A stretch of DNA of 64,000 bases from Sutcliffiella cohnii (GCF_002250055.1 NZ_CP018866.1:798501-862500); one strand, 5' to 3'. Shown: positions 8,768 through 17,374, numbered from the stretch's first letter. Program-made: numbers and translations. Notes: generated by a model not told the origin, from the letters alone.

Positions 8768-9226
8768 ATGTATGGGCAAAAAGGGAAAGTGAAAGAAAGA
8801 AAAAATAAATTCCGGGGATTTTTTTTACATAATATTACACTTATATATTTATTTACTCTAACTGTTTCGTACTTTGCGTCAACAACTGATGCGTATTATA
8901 TCGACACCTATAAAGTGACAGGTACTTTACAGGCTGGCTATTGGATAGAAGAGGATACGAGTGAAATAGAAGAAATAGAAGAAACAGAGGAAATAGAAGA
9001 AACAGAAGGAATAGAAGAGAAATCTGACAATGAAAAGGAAGCAGCAGAAGAGGAAGAAATCCCGACAGAAAGTAATAAGGAAGAAGTTAGTGACGAACAA
9101 CCACCGTTAAGTGATTCAGAAGAAGAGGAGACAGTAGAAGGTGATATAGAAGAGAAAGAAGAAGAGATAGAAAAGGAAGTAATAGATTTTGAAGAAGATG
9201 ACGAAATGGTAGACGAAGATGAGTAG
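8768..9226 (+). CDS. TapA-like acidic membrane/exported protein
   Basis: 152 residues. A basic N-terminus is followed by a hydrophobic segment (about 21-40) and then TTDAYYIDTYKVTGTLQAGYW, which is the export/cleavage signature shared by SipW-dependent proteins. From about residue 60 the chain is almost only Glu, Asp, Ile and Ser, with repeated EEIEETE units, and contains no Cys. B. subtilis TapA, the fibre-anchoring protein, also has one such N-terminal segment and a charged tail, but its central domain is missing here. It lies between the fibre gene and sipW. A fibre anchor or assembly role is inferred from context. GGGGGTG precedes the ATG. Confidence 0.7.
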   Translation: MYGQKGKVKERKNKFRGFFLHNITLIYLFTLTVSYFASTTDAYYIDTYKVTGTLQAGYWIEEDTSEIEEIEETEEIEETEGIEEKSDNEKEAAEEEEIPTESNKEEVSDEQPPLSDSEEEETVEGDIEEKEEEIEKEVIDFEEDDEMVDEDE

Positions 9227-9249
9227 TTTAATAAAAGAAGGTGAAGAGA

Positions 9250-9831
9250 ATGTCTTTTAAGTCCATTATATCTGGGGTAATTAATGTTGTGACGATAGGA
9301 TTATATATTGGATTAGCACTCATCATATTTTTTGTGCTTTCATCAAAAGCTTCTGGAGGAGAGCCTCAAATATTTGGCTATCAACTAAAAACGGTTCTCT
9401 CTGGATCTATGGAGCCTACATTTATGACAGGATCCATTATAGCTGTGAAGCCAGGGGGAGATATGACTAGATTTAAAGAAAATGATATTGTCACATACAG
9501 GGAAAATAGGGCAACATTAGTTACGCATAGAATTGTAGAAGTAATAGAAAAGAACGGTAACATTATGTATCGAACTAGAGGAGACAATAATGATGGGGTG
9601 GATCAAACGTTACTCCTACCAGAAAATATAGTAGCGCAATATAGCGGTTTCACTATTCCTTACTTAGGCTACGCTATTGAATTTACGAAATCTAAAAATG
9701 GTGTTCTATTCTTGTTTTTTATCCCGGGATTAATACTAATTATTCAGTCTATTATTAATGTAAGAAATATACTCGTGGAATCGAAAAGTAGTGATCAACA
9801 CGTAGCTAATAATGTGGAAGAATCTACGTGA
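9250..9831 (+). CDS. sipW: Signal peptidase I SipW (ER-type)
   Basis: 193 residues from the ATG at 9250, which has AGAAGGTG at good spacing; the upstream in-frame GTG at 9241 would overlap that ribosome site. A membrane segment (about 10-32) is followed by SSKASGGEPQIFGYQLKTVLSGSMEPT, with the catalytic Ser in SGSMEPT. The THRIV motif has His in place of the Lys of ordinary bacterial enzymes, which defines the ER/archaeal type. A second membrane segment is at about 150-170. In B. subtilis SipW processes TasA and TapA, which fits the two genes upstream. A strong terminator ends the cluster. Confidence 0.92.
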   Translation: MSFKSIISGVINVVTIGLYIGLALIIFFVLSSKASGGEPQIFGYQLKTVLSGSMEPTFMTGSIIAVKPGGDMTRFKENDIVTYRENRATLVTHRIVEVIEKNGNIMYRTRGDNNDGVDQTLLLPENIVAQYSGFTIPYLGYAIEFTKSKNGVLFLFFIPGLILIIQSIINVRNILVESKSSDQHVANNVEEST

Positions 9832-9843
9832 AAAAAGGGGGCT

Positions 9844-9881
9844 GTCCTAATAGTCAGTAGAAACTGACTATTAGGACTTTT
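9844..9881 (+). terminator. Terminator of the calY-tapA-sipW cluster
   Basis: A perfect 15-bp stem (9844-9858 with 9863-9877), AGAA loop and TTTTCT tail, 13 bases after the sipW stop. Confidence 0.9.
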
Positions 9882-9989
9882 CTGTTCATTAACCTTGTAA
9901 GGATTATGAAATGTTCATTAGTTGTTAGCACAAATATTCATTATTAGTAGTTGGACTTTGTATTATTTACACATTTGTTTTAATAACCA

Positions 9990-9998
9990 TGGTATAAT
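9990..9998 (+). promoter_or_regulatory. Extended -10 promoter of yhaR
   Basis: TGGTATAAT is a perfect extended -10. No good -35 lies at 16-18 bp. The FadR operator starts 2 bases downstream, covering the expected start point. Confidence 0.6.
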
Positions 9999-9999
9999 T

Positions 10000-10017
10000 T
10001 GAATGAATAATCATTCA
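10000..10017 (+). promoter_or_regulatory. FadR operator
   Basis: TGAATGAATAATCATTCA is an inverted repeat that matches the Bacillus FadR (TetR-family) operator pattern. The identical 18-mer occurs in reverse orientation before lcfB at 45042-45059. FadR represses fatty-acid degradation genes and is released by long-chain acyl-CoA. Confidence 0.85.
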
Positions 10018-10044
10018 TTTTTAACGAGAAAGGATGTGCTACAT

Positions 10045-10821
10045 ATGAAGGAATGGAAAAATGTTCAGTATGAAGATAATGGAAAAATAACAAAAATTAC
10101 TTTAAACCGTCCAGATAAGCTAAACTCCTTAAATGATGAATTGTTATATGAATTGGAGAAAGCCTTACAAGAGGCTGCTAAAAGCCCATCCTCTATATTA
10201 ATTTTAACTGGTAAAGGGAAAGCGTTTTGTGCGGGTGGAGATATTAAAATGATGTTAGAGGAAGATGAGGCATTGTATGAGTCTGTCATTACGACTATAA
10301 ATAATATTGTTTCCACCCTTTATTCATTAAAAAAAGTTACAGTTTGTACGATTAATGGGGCTGCGGCGGGATTAGGACTAAGTATCGCCCTAGCTTGTGA
10401 TAAAGTGGTGGCAGTACCAACGGCTATACTTGCGATGAATTTTATTGGAATAGGACTAATACCAGATGGAGGAGGACATTTCTTCTTAAAGAACAGAATA
10501 GGGGAAGCAAATGCTAAAAGAATAATATGGGAAGGTAAAAAGCTTCATGCGAAAGAAGCGAAGGAGCTTGGCTTAATTGATAGTATTGTAGAAAGTGAGA
10601 TAGATGACTTTATTTTAGCGGAAATAAAACGTCTACAGTTAGCTCCTTTACAGGCGATGATTGAAACGAAGACAATCCTTCAAAGAACAGAATATCCAAT
10701 TCTAGAACAAATGCTGTTGTTAGAAAAAGAGGGACAACGAAAGATGCGTCACACGAAAGATCACCAAGAAGGAATAAAGGCGTTTTTTGAAAAAAGAGTA
10801 CCTCACTTTAAAGGGTGTTAG
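10045..10821 (+). CDS. yhaR: Enoyl-CoA hydratase/isomerase family protein YhaR
   Basis: 258 residues from the ATG at 10045, which has AGAAAGGA about 10 bases upstream. The frame is open to 10003, but that part overlaps the FadR operator. It has the crotonase fold: AFCAGGDIKMM is the first oxyanion-hole loop and INGAAAGLGLSIALACD the second. Both Glu residues of classical hydratases appear to be replaced (GLGLSIA and MNFIGIGLIPDGG). The IPDGG motif with an Asp is typical of isomerase-type members. A degradative role on acyl-CoA, possibly isomerisation, is likely because FadR controls it. It is monocistronic, with a terminator directly after. Confidence 0.8.
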   Translation: MKEWKNVQYEDNGKITKITLNRPDKLNSLNDELLYELEKALQEAAKSPSSILILTGKGKAFCAGGDIKMMLEEDEALYESVITTINNIVSTLYSLKKVTVCTINGAAAGLGLSIALACDKVVAVPTAILAMNFIGIGLIPDGGGHFFLKNRIGEANAKRIIWEGKKLHAKEAKELGLIDSIVESEIDDFILAEIKRLQLAPLQAMIETKTILQRTEYPILEQMLLLEKEGQRKMRHTKDHQEGIKAFFEKRVPHFKGC

Positions 10822-10827
10822 TAAAAG

Positions 10828-10860
10828 AAAACCATCGCTAACTCAATTAGCGATGGTTTT
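10828..10860. terminator. Bidirectional terminator between yhaR and yhzD
   Basis: An 11-bp GC-containing stem (ACCATCGCTAA with TTAGCGATGGT) is extended by A/T pairs on both sides, around a CTCAA loop, giving T runs on both strands. Confidence 0.85.
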
Positions 10861-10876
10861 TATAATGGTTGGAATA

Positions 10877-11062
10877 TTATCGATGAAATAATAGTAACTT
10901 TCCTTTTGAATTTGTACAACGGTGAGTTGTTTGTAGGAAATTTAATTCTTCTAGTCTCTTTTCTCCCAATTGTTTTGCTTCTTTTTCACTTGCAGCCTCA
11001 AAAGTCTCATCTAACAATTTTTCCCCATTATTATGAAAAACAGTTAAAGTAAATTTCTCCAT
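10877..11062 (-). CDS. yhzD: YhzD-like small protein
   Basis: 61 residues from the ATG at 11062 (the codon before it is also ATG); AAGGGGGG lies 7 bases upstream. The sequence starts MEKFTLTVFHNNGEKLLDE and ends HRCTNSKGKLLLFHR, the pattern of the YhzD-like family. It contains an alternating beta pattern, an acidic Lys/Glu helix and a single Cys. Function is unknown. Position between yhaR and yhaO matches Bacillus genomes. Confidence 0.65.
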   Translation of the reverse strand: MEKFTLTVFHNNGEKLLDETFEAASEKEAKQLGEKRLEELNFLQTTHRCTNSKGKLLLFHR

Positions 11063-11181
11063 CATATGGCCCCCCTTACACAATAATGAATGGATGTTCA
11101 TTTTCTATTACTGTATCACGAAATTGGAAAAATGAAAACAATTTAGTAGGAATGATGTTATCCAATAGAAAAAACTTTCAT

Positions 11182-11197
11182 ACGAACGTGCATTCGT
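11182..11197 (+). promoter_or_regulatory. LexA-like SOS box upstream of yhaO
   Basis: ACGAACGTGCATTCGT is a near-perfect palindrome. Compared with the Bacillus LexA box CGAAC-N4-GTTCG it has one half-site mismatch (A for G). It lies just upstream of an extended -10 (TGGTAAAAT, 11208-11216), where it could act as an operator. I recall yhaO being listed in the B. subtilis LexA regulon, which would fit its role in DNA repair. Confidence 0.5.
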
Positions 11198-11243
11198 GTT
11201 TTAAGCATGGTAAAATAGAAGAAACTTTAAATGGTGAGGTAAA

Positions 11244-12470
11244 ATGATGCATTCAATTAAATTTTTACATTGTGCGGATTTGCATATAGACAGTCCTTTT
11301 TATGGCTTACATACATTACCAAATAACATATTAAAAAAAGTGCGAGCGAGTACTTTTGAATCGTTAAGGAAAGTAGTACAAACTGCCTTGGACGAGGAAG
11401 TAGACTTTGTCTTAATAGCAGGAGATTTATTCGATGGCGAAAATCGAAGTATTTACGCGCAAGCTAAATTAAGAGAACAGTTTTTACAGTTGCAGGAAGC
11501 AAATATTCATGTGTACGTTATCCATGGAAATCATGATCATCTAGAAGGTAATACTTCTACTAGTTTTCAATATCCTAATAACGTTCATATTTTCCCAGCA
11601 GAAGTTACTTCCTTTCCATTTTATAAACACAATCAACACGTTGCGAACATTTATGGATTTAGTTATCCTACACGCCATCATTATGAAAATAGAGTCGATG
11701 AATACGTGAAAGAAGAAGATGTTCCATTTCATATTGGGATGATTCACGGAAACTTAGCTGGCCGTGAAGAGCATGATCCATATGCTCCCTTTACCGTCCA
11801 ACAGCTTCTATCTAAACAATTTAACTACTGGGCATTAGGCCATATACATAAAAGAGAAATACTTTATTCTAATCCGTATATCGTGTATCCAGGTAATATT
11901 CAAGGCAGGCATAAAAAAGAAGAAGGTACAAAAGGCTGTTATGTTGTGACGATGAGTGAGGAAAAAACGGAGCTTCAATTTTTTAAAACTGAAACAGTCC
12001 TCTGGGATACTACGTTTATAAATATAGAAAACATGAAATCAATTGATAGAATAGTTGATGCCATACAAGATGAAAAAAGGAAAAAGCGTGCAAAACATGA
12101 AGGTGTGTTATTGCAAGTTATTTTGCAAGGACAAGGGGAGCTTCATTCCGAGCTTGTGCAGCAGGACAATCAAAATGATCTGCTAGTACTACTAAACGAA
12201 CAAGAAGAGGAAGATGTCCATTTTGTCTACACGTATGACCTGAAAGTGCAAACACAACCACTTATAAACAAAGATCAGTTAAAAGAAACCCCATTTTTTA
12301 TAGACTTTTTTAAACTCGTGGAAGAGACAAGCGATATTGACTTTAGCGCATTATATTCTCATAGCGAGGCTAGAAAATATTTAACTTCATTGACACTTGA
12401 AGAGAAACAAGAAATGAAAACAGAAGCAGAACAATGGATTATTACAAAAATACTAGAGGAAAAGAGGTGA
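11244..12470 (+). CDS. yhaO: YhaO, SbcD/Mre11-like metallophosphoesterase
   Basis: 408 residues, the same as B. subtilis YhaO. The N-terminus has the metallophosphoesterase motifs: D12/H14 in CADLHID, GDLFD, GNHDH and later GHIHKR. These bind two metal ions in Mre11/SbcD nucleases. The C-terminal third is less conserved and probably contacts the partner ATPase. The stop is 5 bases before the ATG of yhaN, the Rad50-like partner, so the two form a complex of the SbcCD type acting on DNA ends. That activity is inferred from family. Two ATG codons occur at the start, with GGTGAGG upstream. Confidence 0.88.
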   Translation: MMHSIKFLHCADLHIDSPFYGLHTLPNNILKKVRASTFESLRKVVQTALDEEVDFVLIAGDLFDGENRSIYAQAKLREQFLQLQEANIHVYVIHGNHDHLEGNTSTSFQYPNNVHIFPAEVTSFPFYKHNQHVANIYGFSYPTRHHYENRVDEYVKEEDVPFHIGMIHGNLAGREEHDPYAPFTVQQLLSKQFNYWALGHIHKREILYSNPYIVYPGNIQGRHKKEEGTKGCYVVTMSEEKTELQFFKTETVLWDTTFINIENMKSIDRIVDAIQDEKRKKRAKHEGVLLQVILQGQGELHSELVQQDNQNDLLVLLNEQEEEDVHFVYTYDLKVQTQPLINKDQLKETPFFIDFFKLVEETSDIDFSALYSHSEARKYLTSLTLEEKQEMKTEAEQWIITKILEEKR

Positions 12471-12475
12471 TACGA

Positions 12476-15400
12476 ATGATAATAAAAGAAATTCATATTT
12501 ACGGTTTTGGTAAACTACAGGACATTCAAATAGATGGATTATCTAATAAAATTCAACTATTTTTGGGTGAAAATGAAGCTGGGAAGTCAACGATTATGGC
12601 TTTTATACAGGCTATCCTTTTTGGATTTCCATTGAAAAATCAAACAGAGTTACGCTATGAACCGAAGCGAGGAATGCAATACGGTGGTAGTTTACTATTG
12701 GATACATCGGAATTTGGTGAGGTGAAAATAGAAAGAGTTGCTGGTAAGGCAGCGGGAGAAGTAACTGTTTTCTATAATGACGGTAGTACTTCCACCGATA
12801 TTCAACCTATCCTAAAAGGAATGGAAAAATCGCTATATAAAGGAGTATTTTCCTTTAATATTATGGATATTCAAAACATCGCCTTAACAGATGTGGACCA
12901 ATTAGGAAGCTATCTATTCTCCTCTGGATTTATCGGTTCGGATCACATACATAAAATAATGCAAACGTTAGAAAAAGATAGTGAGGCATTGTTCAAACGA
13001 AATGGTAGAAAACCGATTATTAACGAACAATTAGTAGTATTAAAAGAGTTAAATCATGATGTAAAACAGTGGAAAATGAAATTAACAGATTATGATAATT
13101 TGCAAAGAGAAGTAAAAGAAATACAGAAACAAATTAAGAATGTACAATTGGAATTAAAAGCATTGCAAGCTGAACAGAGTAAAGTGGAAACGATGGTAGC
13201 TATCACACCGATGCTCCTTGAGAAAAATAAACTAAAAACAATTATTTCCTCCTTACCACCATATAAGCCATTCCCTGCTGATGGTAGGGTGCGTCTAGAA
13301 CAGTTAAATATACAATTAGCCTCATTGCATACAAAAAAAGATAAATTAAATAAAAGGTTAGAAGAAATAGAAGGGAATATTCGAACGCTAAAGATTGACG
13401 ATAAGGTTAAAACGCATAAAAGAGAAATAGAAACATTTCTTGCTGGTAAAGGGGAATATGAACAAGCTAAAAATGAATATGAAAAAGTACAGATTTCTTT
13501 AGAAGAACTAACACAAACAATTAGCCGCCTTAAAATGGATTTGAACTGGGAGGAAAGGAAACATACAGAAATAATTTCATGGGATGCAAGCCTTCCTAAT
13601 AAAGCCTTTATGAGGGATTTAGTCCAAAAGCAGTTAAGAATGGAGGAACAAAAAACAAGGCTAGATGAACAATTTATAAAAGTAAAAGAAGATGTGGAAC
13701 AATCCGAACAAACTATTAAAGAATTAAAAGGTAAAATGCTGACCGAAGAGGAAAGAAATCGGTATAAAGAAAGAATAATGAATAGTCAAAACAGTAAGCT
13801 GGAGCAAGAAATAGAACTACATGAAAAAATGATTGGAAATATTGATACACAAATAAAGATGCAAAAAAATAGAAATGAAGAAAATAAGAAAAAACAAACG
13901 GCAATGAAATATTCAGTCATAAGTTTGTTAATGTTGCTAGCTGTTTGGACTTTCATACAACAACAATATGTTGTTACCGGAATTAGTCTTTTGGTTGCAG
14001 TCTTTTTATTCTTTTGGCAGTTTAAAGGTGATTCTGCTTCGGTTTTGTTGGAAGAAAGAGAGAAGCTACGAGAAAGTGTCGTAAGCTTAAAAGCACAAGT
14101 AGACGAAGTTAAATTTAATCGTGAAGAAGTTACTCATATGGAAAAGAAGCTATTAGAGGATGAACACATTCTTCAAATATTAATGAAAGAGAAATTGCAA
14201 TTCCAACAAAATGAAAAAAATTATGATCGTATCATTGAGCAGTATGAACAATGGGAGGAGCAACAATACGTTGTTCAACAGGAATGGCAAATTTGGCTCG
14301 AAAAGTGCTATTTTAAATCCTTTCCTGTCGTGTATATGGAAGAAGCGTTCGATAAAGCATCTTTACTAAAATCAACTGTAGAAAAGTTTGAACAATTACG
14401 AGAAAGAAAAAAAGCGCTAGAGGTCGAACTGTATAGGTGGAACGATAATAGAAAGGCACTTGAAAAAAGTTTAAACGTTAAAGTTGAAACGGATTCCGAT
14501 ATCTTTTATCTTTTGGCAACGAAACAAAAAGAATTGGAAGAAAATATAGTAAAGGAAACACAACTGTTAGAAAGTAAGATGGAGCTAGAGAACGAATGGG
14601 AGCTTCTAGAAATGGAACAGCGTTCGTTGCTTGAAAAAAAACAGCAACTGTATACATTCGCAGAGGTGAACGATGAAGAGGCTTTTCGTATAAAAGAAAA
14701 AAATTATCAACTAGGAACCGACTACGAGAAAAAACTTCTAGACTTACAAGGGCAGCTTCACCAATATTTTGTAAACTATCATTTTAATGAAGAAGATTGG
14801 TATAAAGAATCAGATTGGGTCGAGCGTAAAAAAGAAATTTCGCAATTGCTAGAACAGCTAAGAACTAACGAAAGAGAGTTATATAAAAAACAATCTCAAC
14901 TAGAAGAAAGTATAAAAGTGTTAGAAAATGGTTCGACGTATTCTGAAGTGTTACAACAATATGAGATTGCGAAAGCCAAACTTACTAATCAAGCTAAAAG
15001 ATGGGCCTTCATTCAAACAGCACATCAACTTTTAGAAAAAACATTGCTTTATTATCGGGATGTAAAGCTTCCCAATGTATTAAACGTCGCTACTCGTTAT
15101 TTTAACATGCTTACTGATGGAAACTATGTAAATATATTAGATCCGAAAGAGGAGCAAACATTAATGGTAGAACATAAAGATGGGGTAAGATACTATCCTA
15201 AGGAGCTAAGCCAAGCAACGATTGAACAATTATATTTATCTCTTCGATTTGCTGTTGCATCCATTTGGAGCAAAGAACACGCATTTCCATTTATTTTAGA
15301 TGACACGTTCGTGAACTTTGACATAGCACGAACAAAACAAGCGATAAACCTGTTAAAGGAAATCTCAAATGAAGGACATCAAATTTTATTTTTCACTTGC

Positions 15401-15481
15401 CACGAAAATATAAAAGAGCTAATGGCTACCGATAAAGAAGATAATGTTTTTTCCTTTAACAACCTTAGTCCAATTTGCTGA
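12476..15481 (+). CDS. yhaN: YhaN, Rad50/SbcC-like ATPase with a hydrophobic hairpin
   Basis: 1001 residues from the ATG at 12476 (AGAGGTGAT upstream; the open frame before it overlaps yhaO). Walker A is GENEAGKST (about residue 33), the ABC signature region is ELSQATIEQLYLSLRF and Walker B is FPFILDDTFVNFD near the C-terminus. Long coiled coils (about 185-470 and 540-880) separate the two halves. At the coiled-coil tip, residues about 479-515, are two adjacent hydrophobic segments, where Rad50 would have a CxxC zinc hook. The tip could insert in the membrane or dimerise. The partner is YhaO. B. subtilis YhaN is slightly shorter (about 960 residues). Confidence 0.88.
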   Translation: MIIKEIHIYGFGKLQDIQIDGLSNKIQLFLGENEAGKSTIMAFIQAILFGFPLKNQTELRYEPKRGMQYGGSLLLDTSEFGEVKIERVAGKAAGEVTVFYNDGSTSTDIQPILKGMEKSLYKGVFSFNIMDIQNIALTDVDQLGSYLFSSGFIGSDHIHKIMQTLEKDSEALFKRNGRKPIINEQLVVLKELNHDVKQWKMKLTDYDNLQREVKEIQKQIKNVQLELKALQAEQSKVETMVAITPMLLEKNKLKTIISSLPPYKPFPADGRVRLEQLNIQLASLHTKKDKLNKRLEEIEGNIRTLKIDDKVKTHKREIETFLAGKGEYEQAKNEYEKVQISLEELTQTISRLKMDLNWEERKHTEIISWDASLPNKAFMRDLVQKQLRMEEQKTRLDEQFIKVKEDVEQSEQTIKELKGKMLTEEERNRYKERIMNSQNSKLEQEIELHEKMIGNIDTQIKMQKNRNEENKKKQTAMKYSVISLLMLLAVWTFIQQQYVVTGISLLVAVFLFFWQFKGDSASVLLEEREKLRESVVSLKAQVDEVKFNREEVTHMEKKLLEDEHILQILMKEKLQFQQNEKNYDRIIEQYEQWEEQQYVVQQEWQIWLEKCYFKSFPVVYMEEAFDKASLLKSTVEKFEQLRERKKALEVELYRWNDNRKALEKSLNVKVETDSDIFYLLATKQKELEENIVKETQLLESKMELENEWELLEMEQRSLLEKKQQLYTFAEVNDEEAFRIKEKNYQLGTDYEKKLLDLQGQLHQYFVNYHFNEEDWYKESDWVERKKEISQLLEQLRTNERELYKKQSQLEESIKVLENGSTYSEVLQQYEIAKAKLTNQAKRWAFIQTAHQLLEKTLLYYRDVKLPNVLNVATRYFNMLTDGNYVNILDPKEEQTLMVEHKDGVRYYPKELSQATIEQLYLSLRFAVASIWSKEHAFPFILDDTFVNFDIARTKQAINLLKEISNEGHQILFFTCHENIKELMATDKEDNVFSFNNLSPIC

Positions 15482-15615
15482 AAATACATGCAAATGATAT
15501 GCTATGGAAGAAATAAAACGCACGAAAACGTATACAAAAGCGCTTGGAAATAGGCGAAGGTTGCAGTTTTTATAAAGGTAAGAATCGGAGTGCAAGGGAC
15601 CATCAAACCACGATT

Positions 15616-16012
15616 CAATTTTCATGGTAGATGCAAGTGAAATTTTGCACCATGGCGCATGAAAATGGGTGGTTCGACTTTGAAAAGCTACAATTTTTTA
15701 CCTTTCTAGATTTATAACCGTGAGTGGAACGTAGCGGAAGACACTTGACTCCAGCGGGAGGTAGAGGGAAGGTCGAGACCCCACAGGCGAAGCCGAGGAG
15801 GCTCGACTCCGCGAAAAGCGTAGACGGCTCGCTCAGGTCCAATCAAACTGGACTTTTTCCGCAGGAGATAAAGGAAACACAGCGAACGAAAGTGAGCTGA
15901 TGTTGACTTATCGTACGGAGGAAAAGGGAAGTTTGAGCCGGACCTAGCCGTCGAAGCTAGACATCTCCCCGCGGAAAGCAAGTGTCTGTAGCGAAGTGTA
16001 ACGGACTAACTT
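15616..16012 (+). repeat. Structured intergenic repeat, full copy with inner module (copy 1)
   Basis: This GC-richer block separates yhaN from yhaM. A 5' hairpin is formed by CATGG/CCATG plus TGCAA/TTGCA (about 15623-15654). The main element starts at CCGTGAGTGG (15718) and ends near CGGACTAAC (16010). Its outer stem is AGACACTTG (15739-15747) with CAAGTGTCT (15979-15987), followed by CTCC/GGGG and CGGG/CCCG pairs. Between the arms sits the inner module (about 15820-15964), which is found alone elsewhere. Frames that are open here on the minus strand are considered spurious. Confidence 0.85.
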
Positions 16013-16128
16013 ATAACGTATTCCTACAATCAATGTTGTCTATAATGGAATGCTAAATTTCCAAACATGCCTATTTTTAAGGTAGATATAATAAGAACCA
16101 AATATCCCAAAGGAGAGGAGCATCCTTT

Positions 16129-17073
16129 ATGAAAAAAGGTGTTTTACATTTTGAAGTTGGAGAACAAATCGATTTATACCTATTAGTAAAATCAGCCACA
16201 AAAGGAATTGCAAGCAACGGAAAACCATTTTTAACTTTAATCCTACAAGATAAATCAGGCGATATCGAGGCAAAACTTTGGGATGTATCACAAGGGGATG
16301 AAGAACGCTATATAGCCCAAAGCATAGTAAGAGTGCTCGGAGATATCCATCATTATCGTGGAAAAAACCAATTAAAAATTAGAAAAATTCGTGAAAAAGA
16401 AGCACATGACCCTGTAACAATAAGTGATCTATTAGAAACAGCTCCCCTCTCAGAAGAAACGATGATGGATAAAATTACAGAAGCAATTTTTGAAATGAAT
16501 AACCCTAATATTCAACGTATAACACGTCACTTAATGAAAAAATATCAAGAACCATTTTTAACATATCCAGCAGCGACAAAAAATCATCATGAGTTTGTTT
16601 CCGGTTTAGCTTACCATGTCGTCTCCATGCTTGAACTAGCGAAATCAATCGCTACACTTTATCCGTCGTTAGATAAAGACTTATTATATGCTGGCGTAAT
16701 TTTACATGACTTAGGGAAAGTAATGGAGCTATCTGGTCCAATTTCTACTACATATACGATAAAAGGTAATTTAATAGGTCATATTTCTATTATGGTAAAT
16801 GAAATCGAAAAAGCAGCAGAAGAATTAGGAATTGATGGAGAGGAGCTAATAGTACTTCAACATTTAGTCCTGTCCCATCACGGAAAATTAGAATGGGGAA
16901 GTCCGAAACAACCAATTATTAAAGAAGCAGAAATTCTTCATTATATTGATAATATTGATGCGAAAATGAATATGCTAGACCGTGCTTTAGCGCGAACAAA
17001 GCCAGGAGAGTATACAGAACGAATTTTCGCAATGGACAATCGCTCCTTCTATAAACCTACTTTTCATAAATAG
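16129..17073 (+). CDS. yhaM: 3'-5' exoribonuclease YhaM
   Basis: 314 residues, identical in length and highly similar to B. subtilis YhaM. The N-terminal OB-fold (about 10-100, with [27 protein letters not shown]) binds nucleic acid. The C-terminal HD domain (about 160-290) has [13 protein letters not shown], the metal-binding HDLGK and [13 protein letters not shown]. It degrades RNA and single-stranded DNA from the 3' end, with a role in removing short structured RNA ends. GGAGAGGAG precedes the ATG. In B. subtilis it is cotranscribed with yhaO-yhaN; here a repeat of about 400 bp lies between. Confidence 0.93.
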   Translation: MKKGVLHFEVGEQIDLYLLVKSATKGIASNGKPFLTLILQDKSGDIEAKLWDVSQGDEERYIAQSIVRVLGDIHHYRGKNQLKIRKIREKEAHDPVTISDLLETAPLSEETMMDKITEAIFEMNNPNIQRITRHLMKKYQEPFLTYPAATKNHHEFVSGLAYHVVSMLELAKSIATLYPSLDKDLLYAGVILHDLGKVMELSGPISTTYTIKGNLIGHISIMVNEIEKAAEELGIDGEELIVLQHLVLSHHGKLEWGSPKQPIIKEAEILHYIDNIDAKMNMLDRALARTKPGEYTERIFAMDNRSFYKPTFHK

Positions 17074-17146
17074 ATAGTAATAGTTTTGAATTTCTTTCAT
17101 ATACATGCTAGTAAGTATAGCTTGGCTAACGAAAGGGAGGAAAAAG

Positions 17147-17329
17147 ATGAGTTGGTTTATTTTTTTACTGATTGTAGGAATTTGTTTTAGCGGTTATATG
17201 ACAGTACGTACTGCAAAGGATGAAAGAGAAAAAGAAGATGTGATTATTGAGCAAGAGGGCAAATTATACATGGAGCGTCTAGAGAAAGAGAAAGAAAAAC
17301 GGACTCATGTATATTCAAATGGAAGTTAA
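17147..17329 (+). CDS. yhaL: Sporulation protein YhaL
   Basis: 60 residues from the ATG at 17147 (AAAGGGAGG upstream; the frame before it is open but has no ribosome site). One N-terminal membrane segment (about 2-20, SWFIFLLIVGICFSGYMTV) is followed by a charged helix with EQEGKLYMERLEKEKEKR, which is the conserved part of the YhaL family. B. subtilis yhaL is a sporulation gene. It probably sits in the membrane with the charged helix in the cytosol. Confidence 0.8.
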   Translation: MSWFIFLLIVGICFSGYMTVRTAKDEREKEDVIIEQEGKLYMERLEKEKEKRTHVYSNGS

Positions 17330-17342
17330 ATGACGTGAAAGC

Positions 17343-17374
17343 AAGCTAAGGATAAAACCTTAGCTTTTTTCTAT
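17343..17374 (+). terminator. Terminator of yhaM-yhaL
   Basis: AAGCTAAGG pairs with CCTTAGCTT around a short A-rich loop, followed by TTTTCT. Confidence 0.85.

Noticed and set aside
15712..15981. Open frames on the minus strand in the copy 1 repeat, and similar ones at 27574, 36503, 52831 and 52934
   Set aside because: They lie wholly inside structured repeats, have no ribosome sites and no family resemblance.
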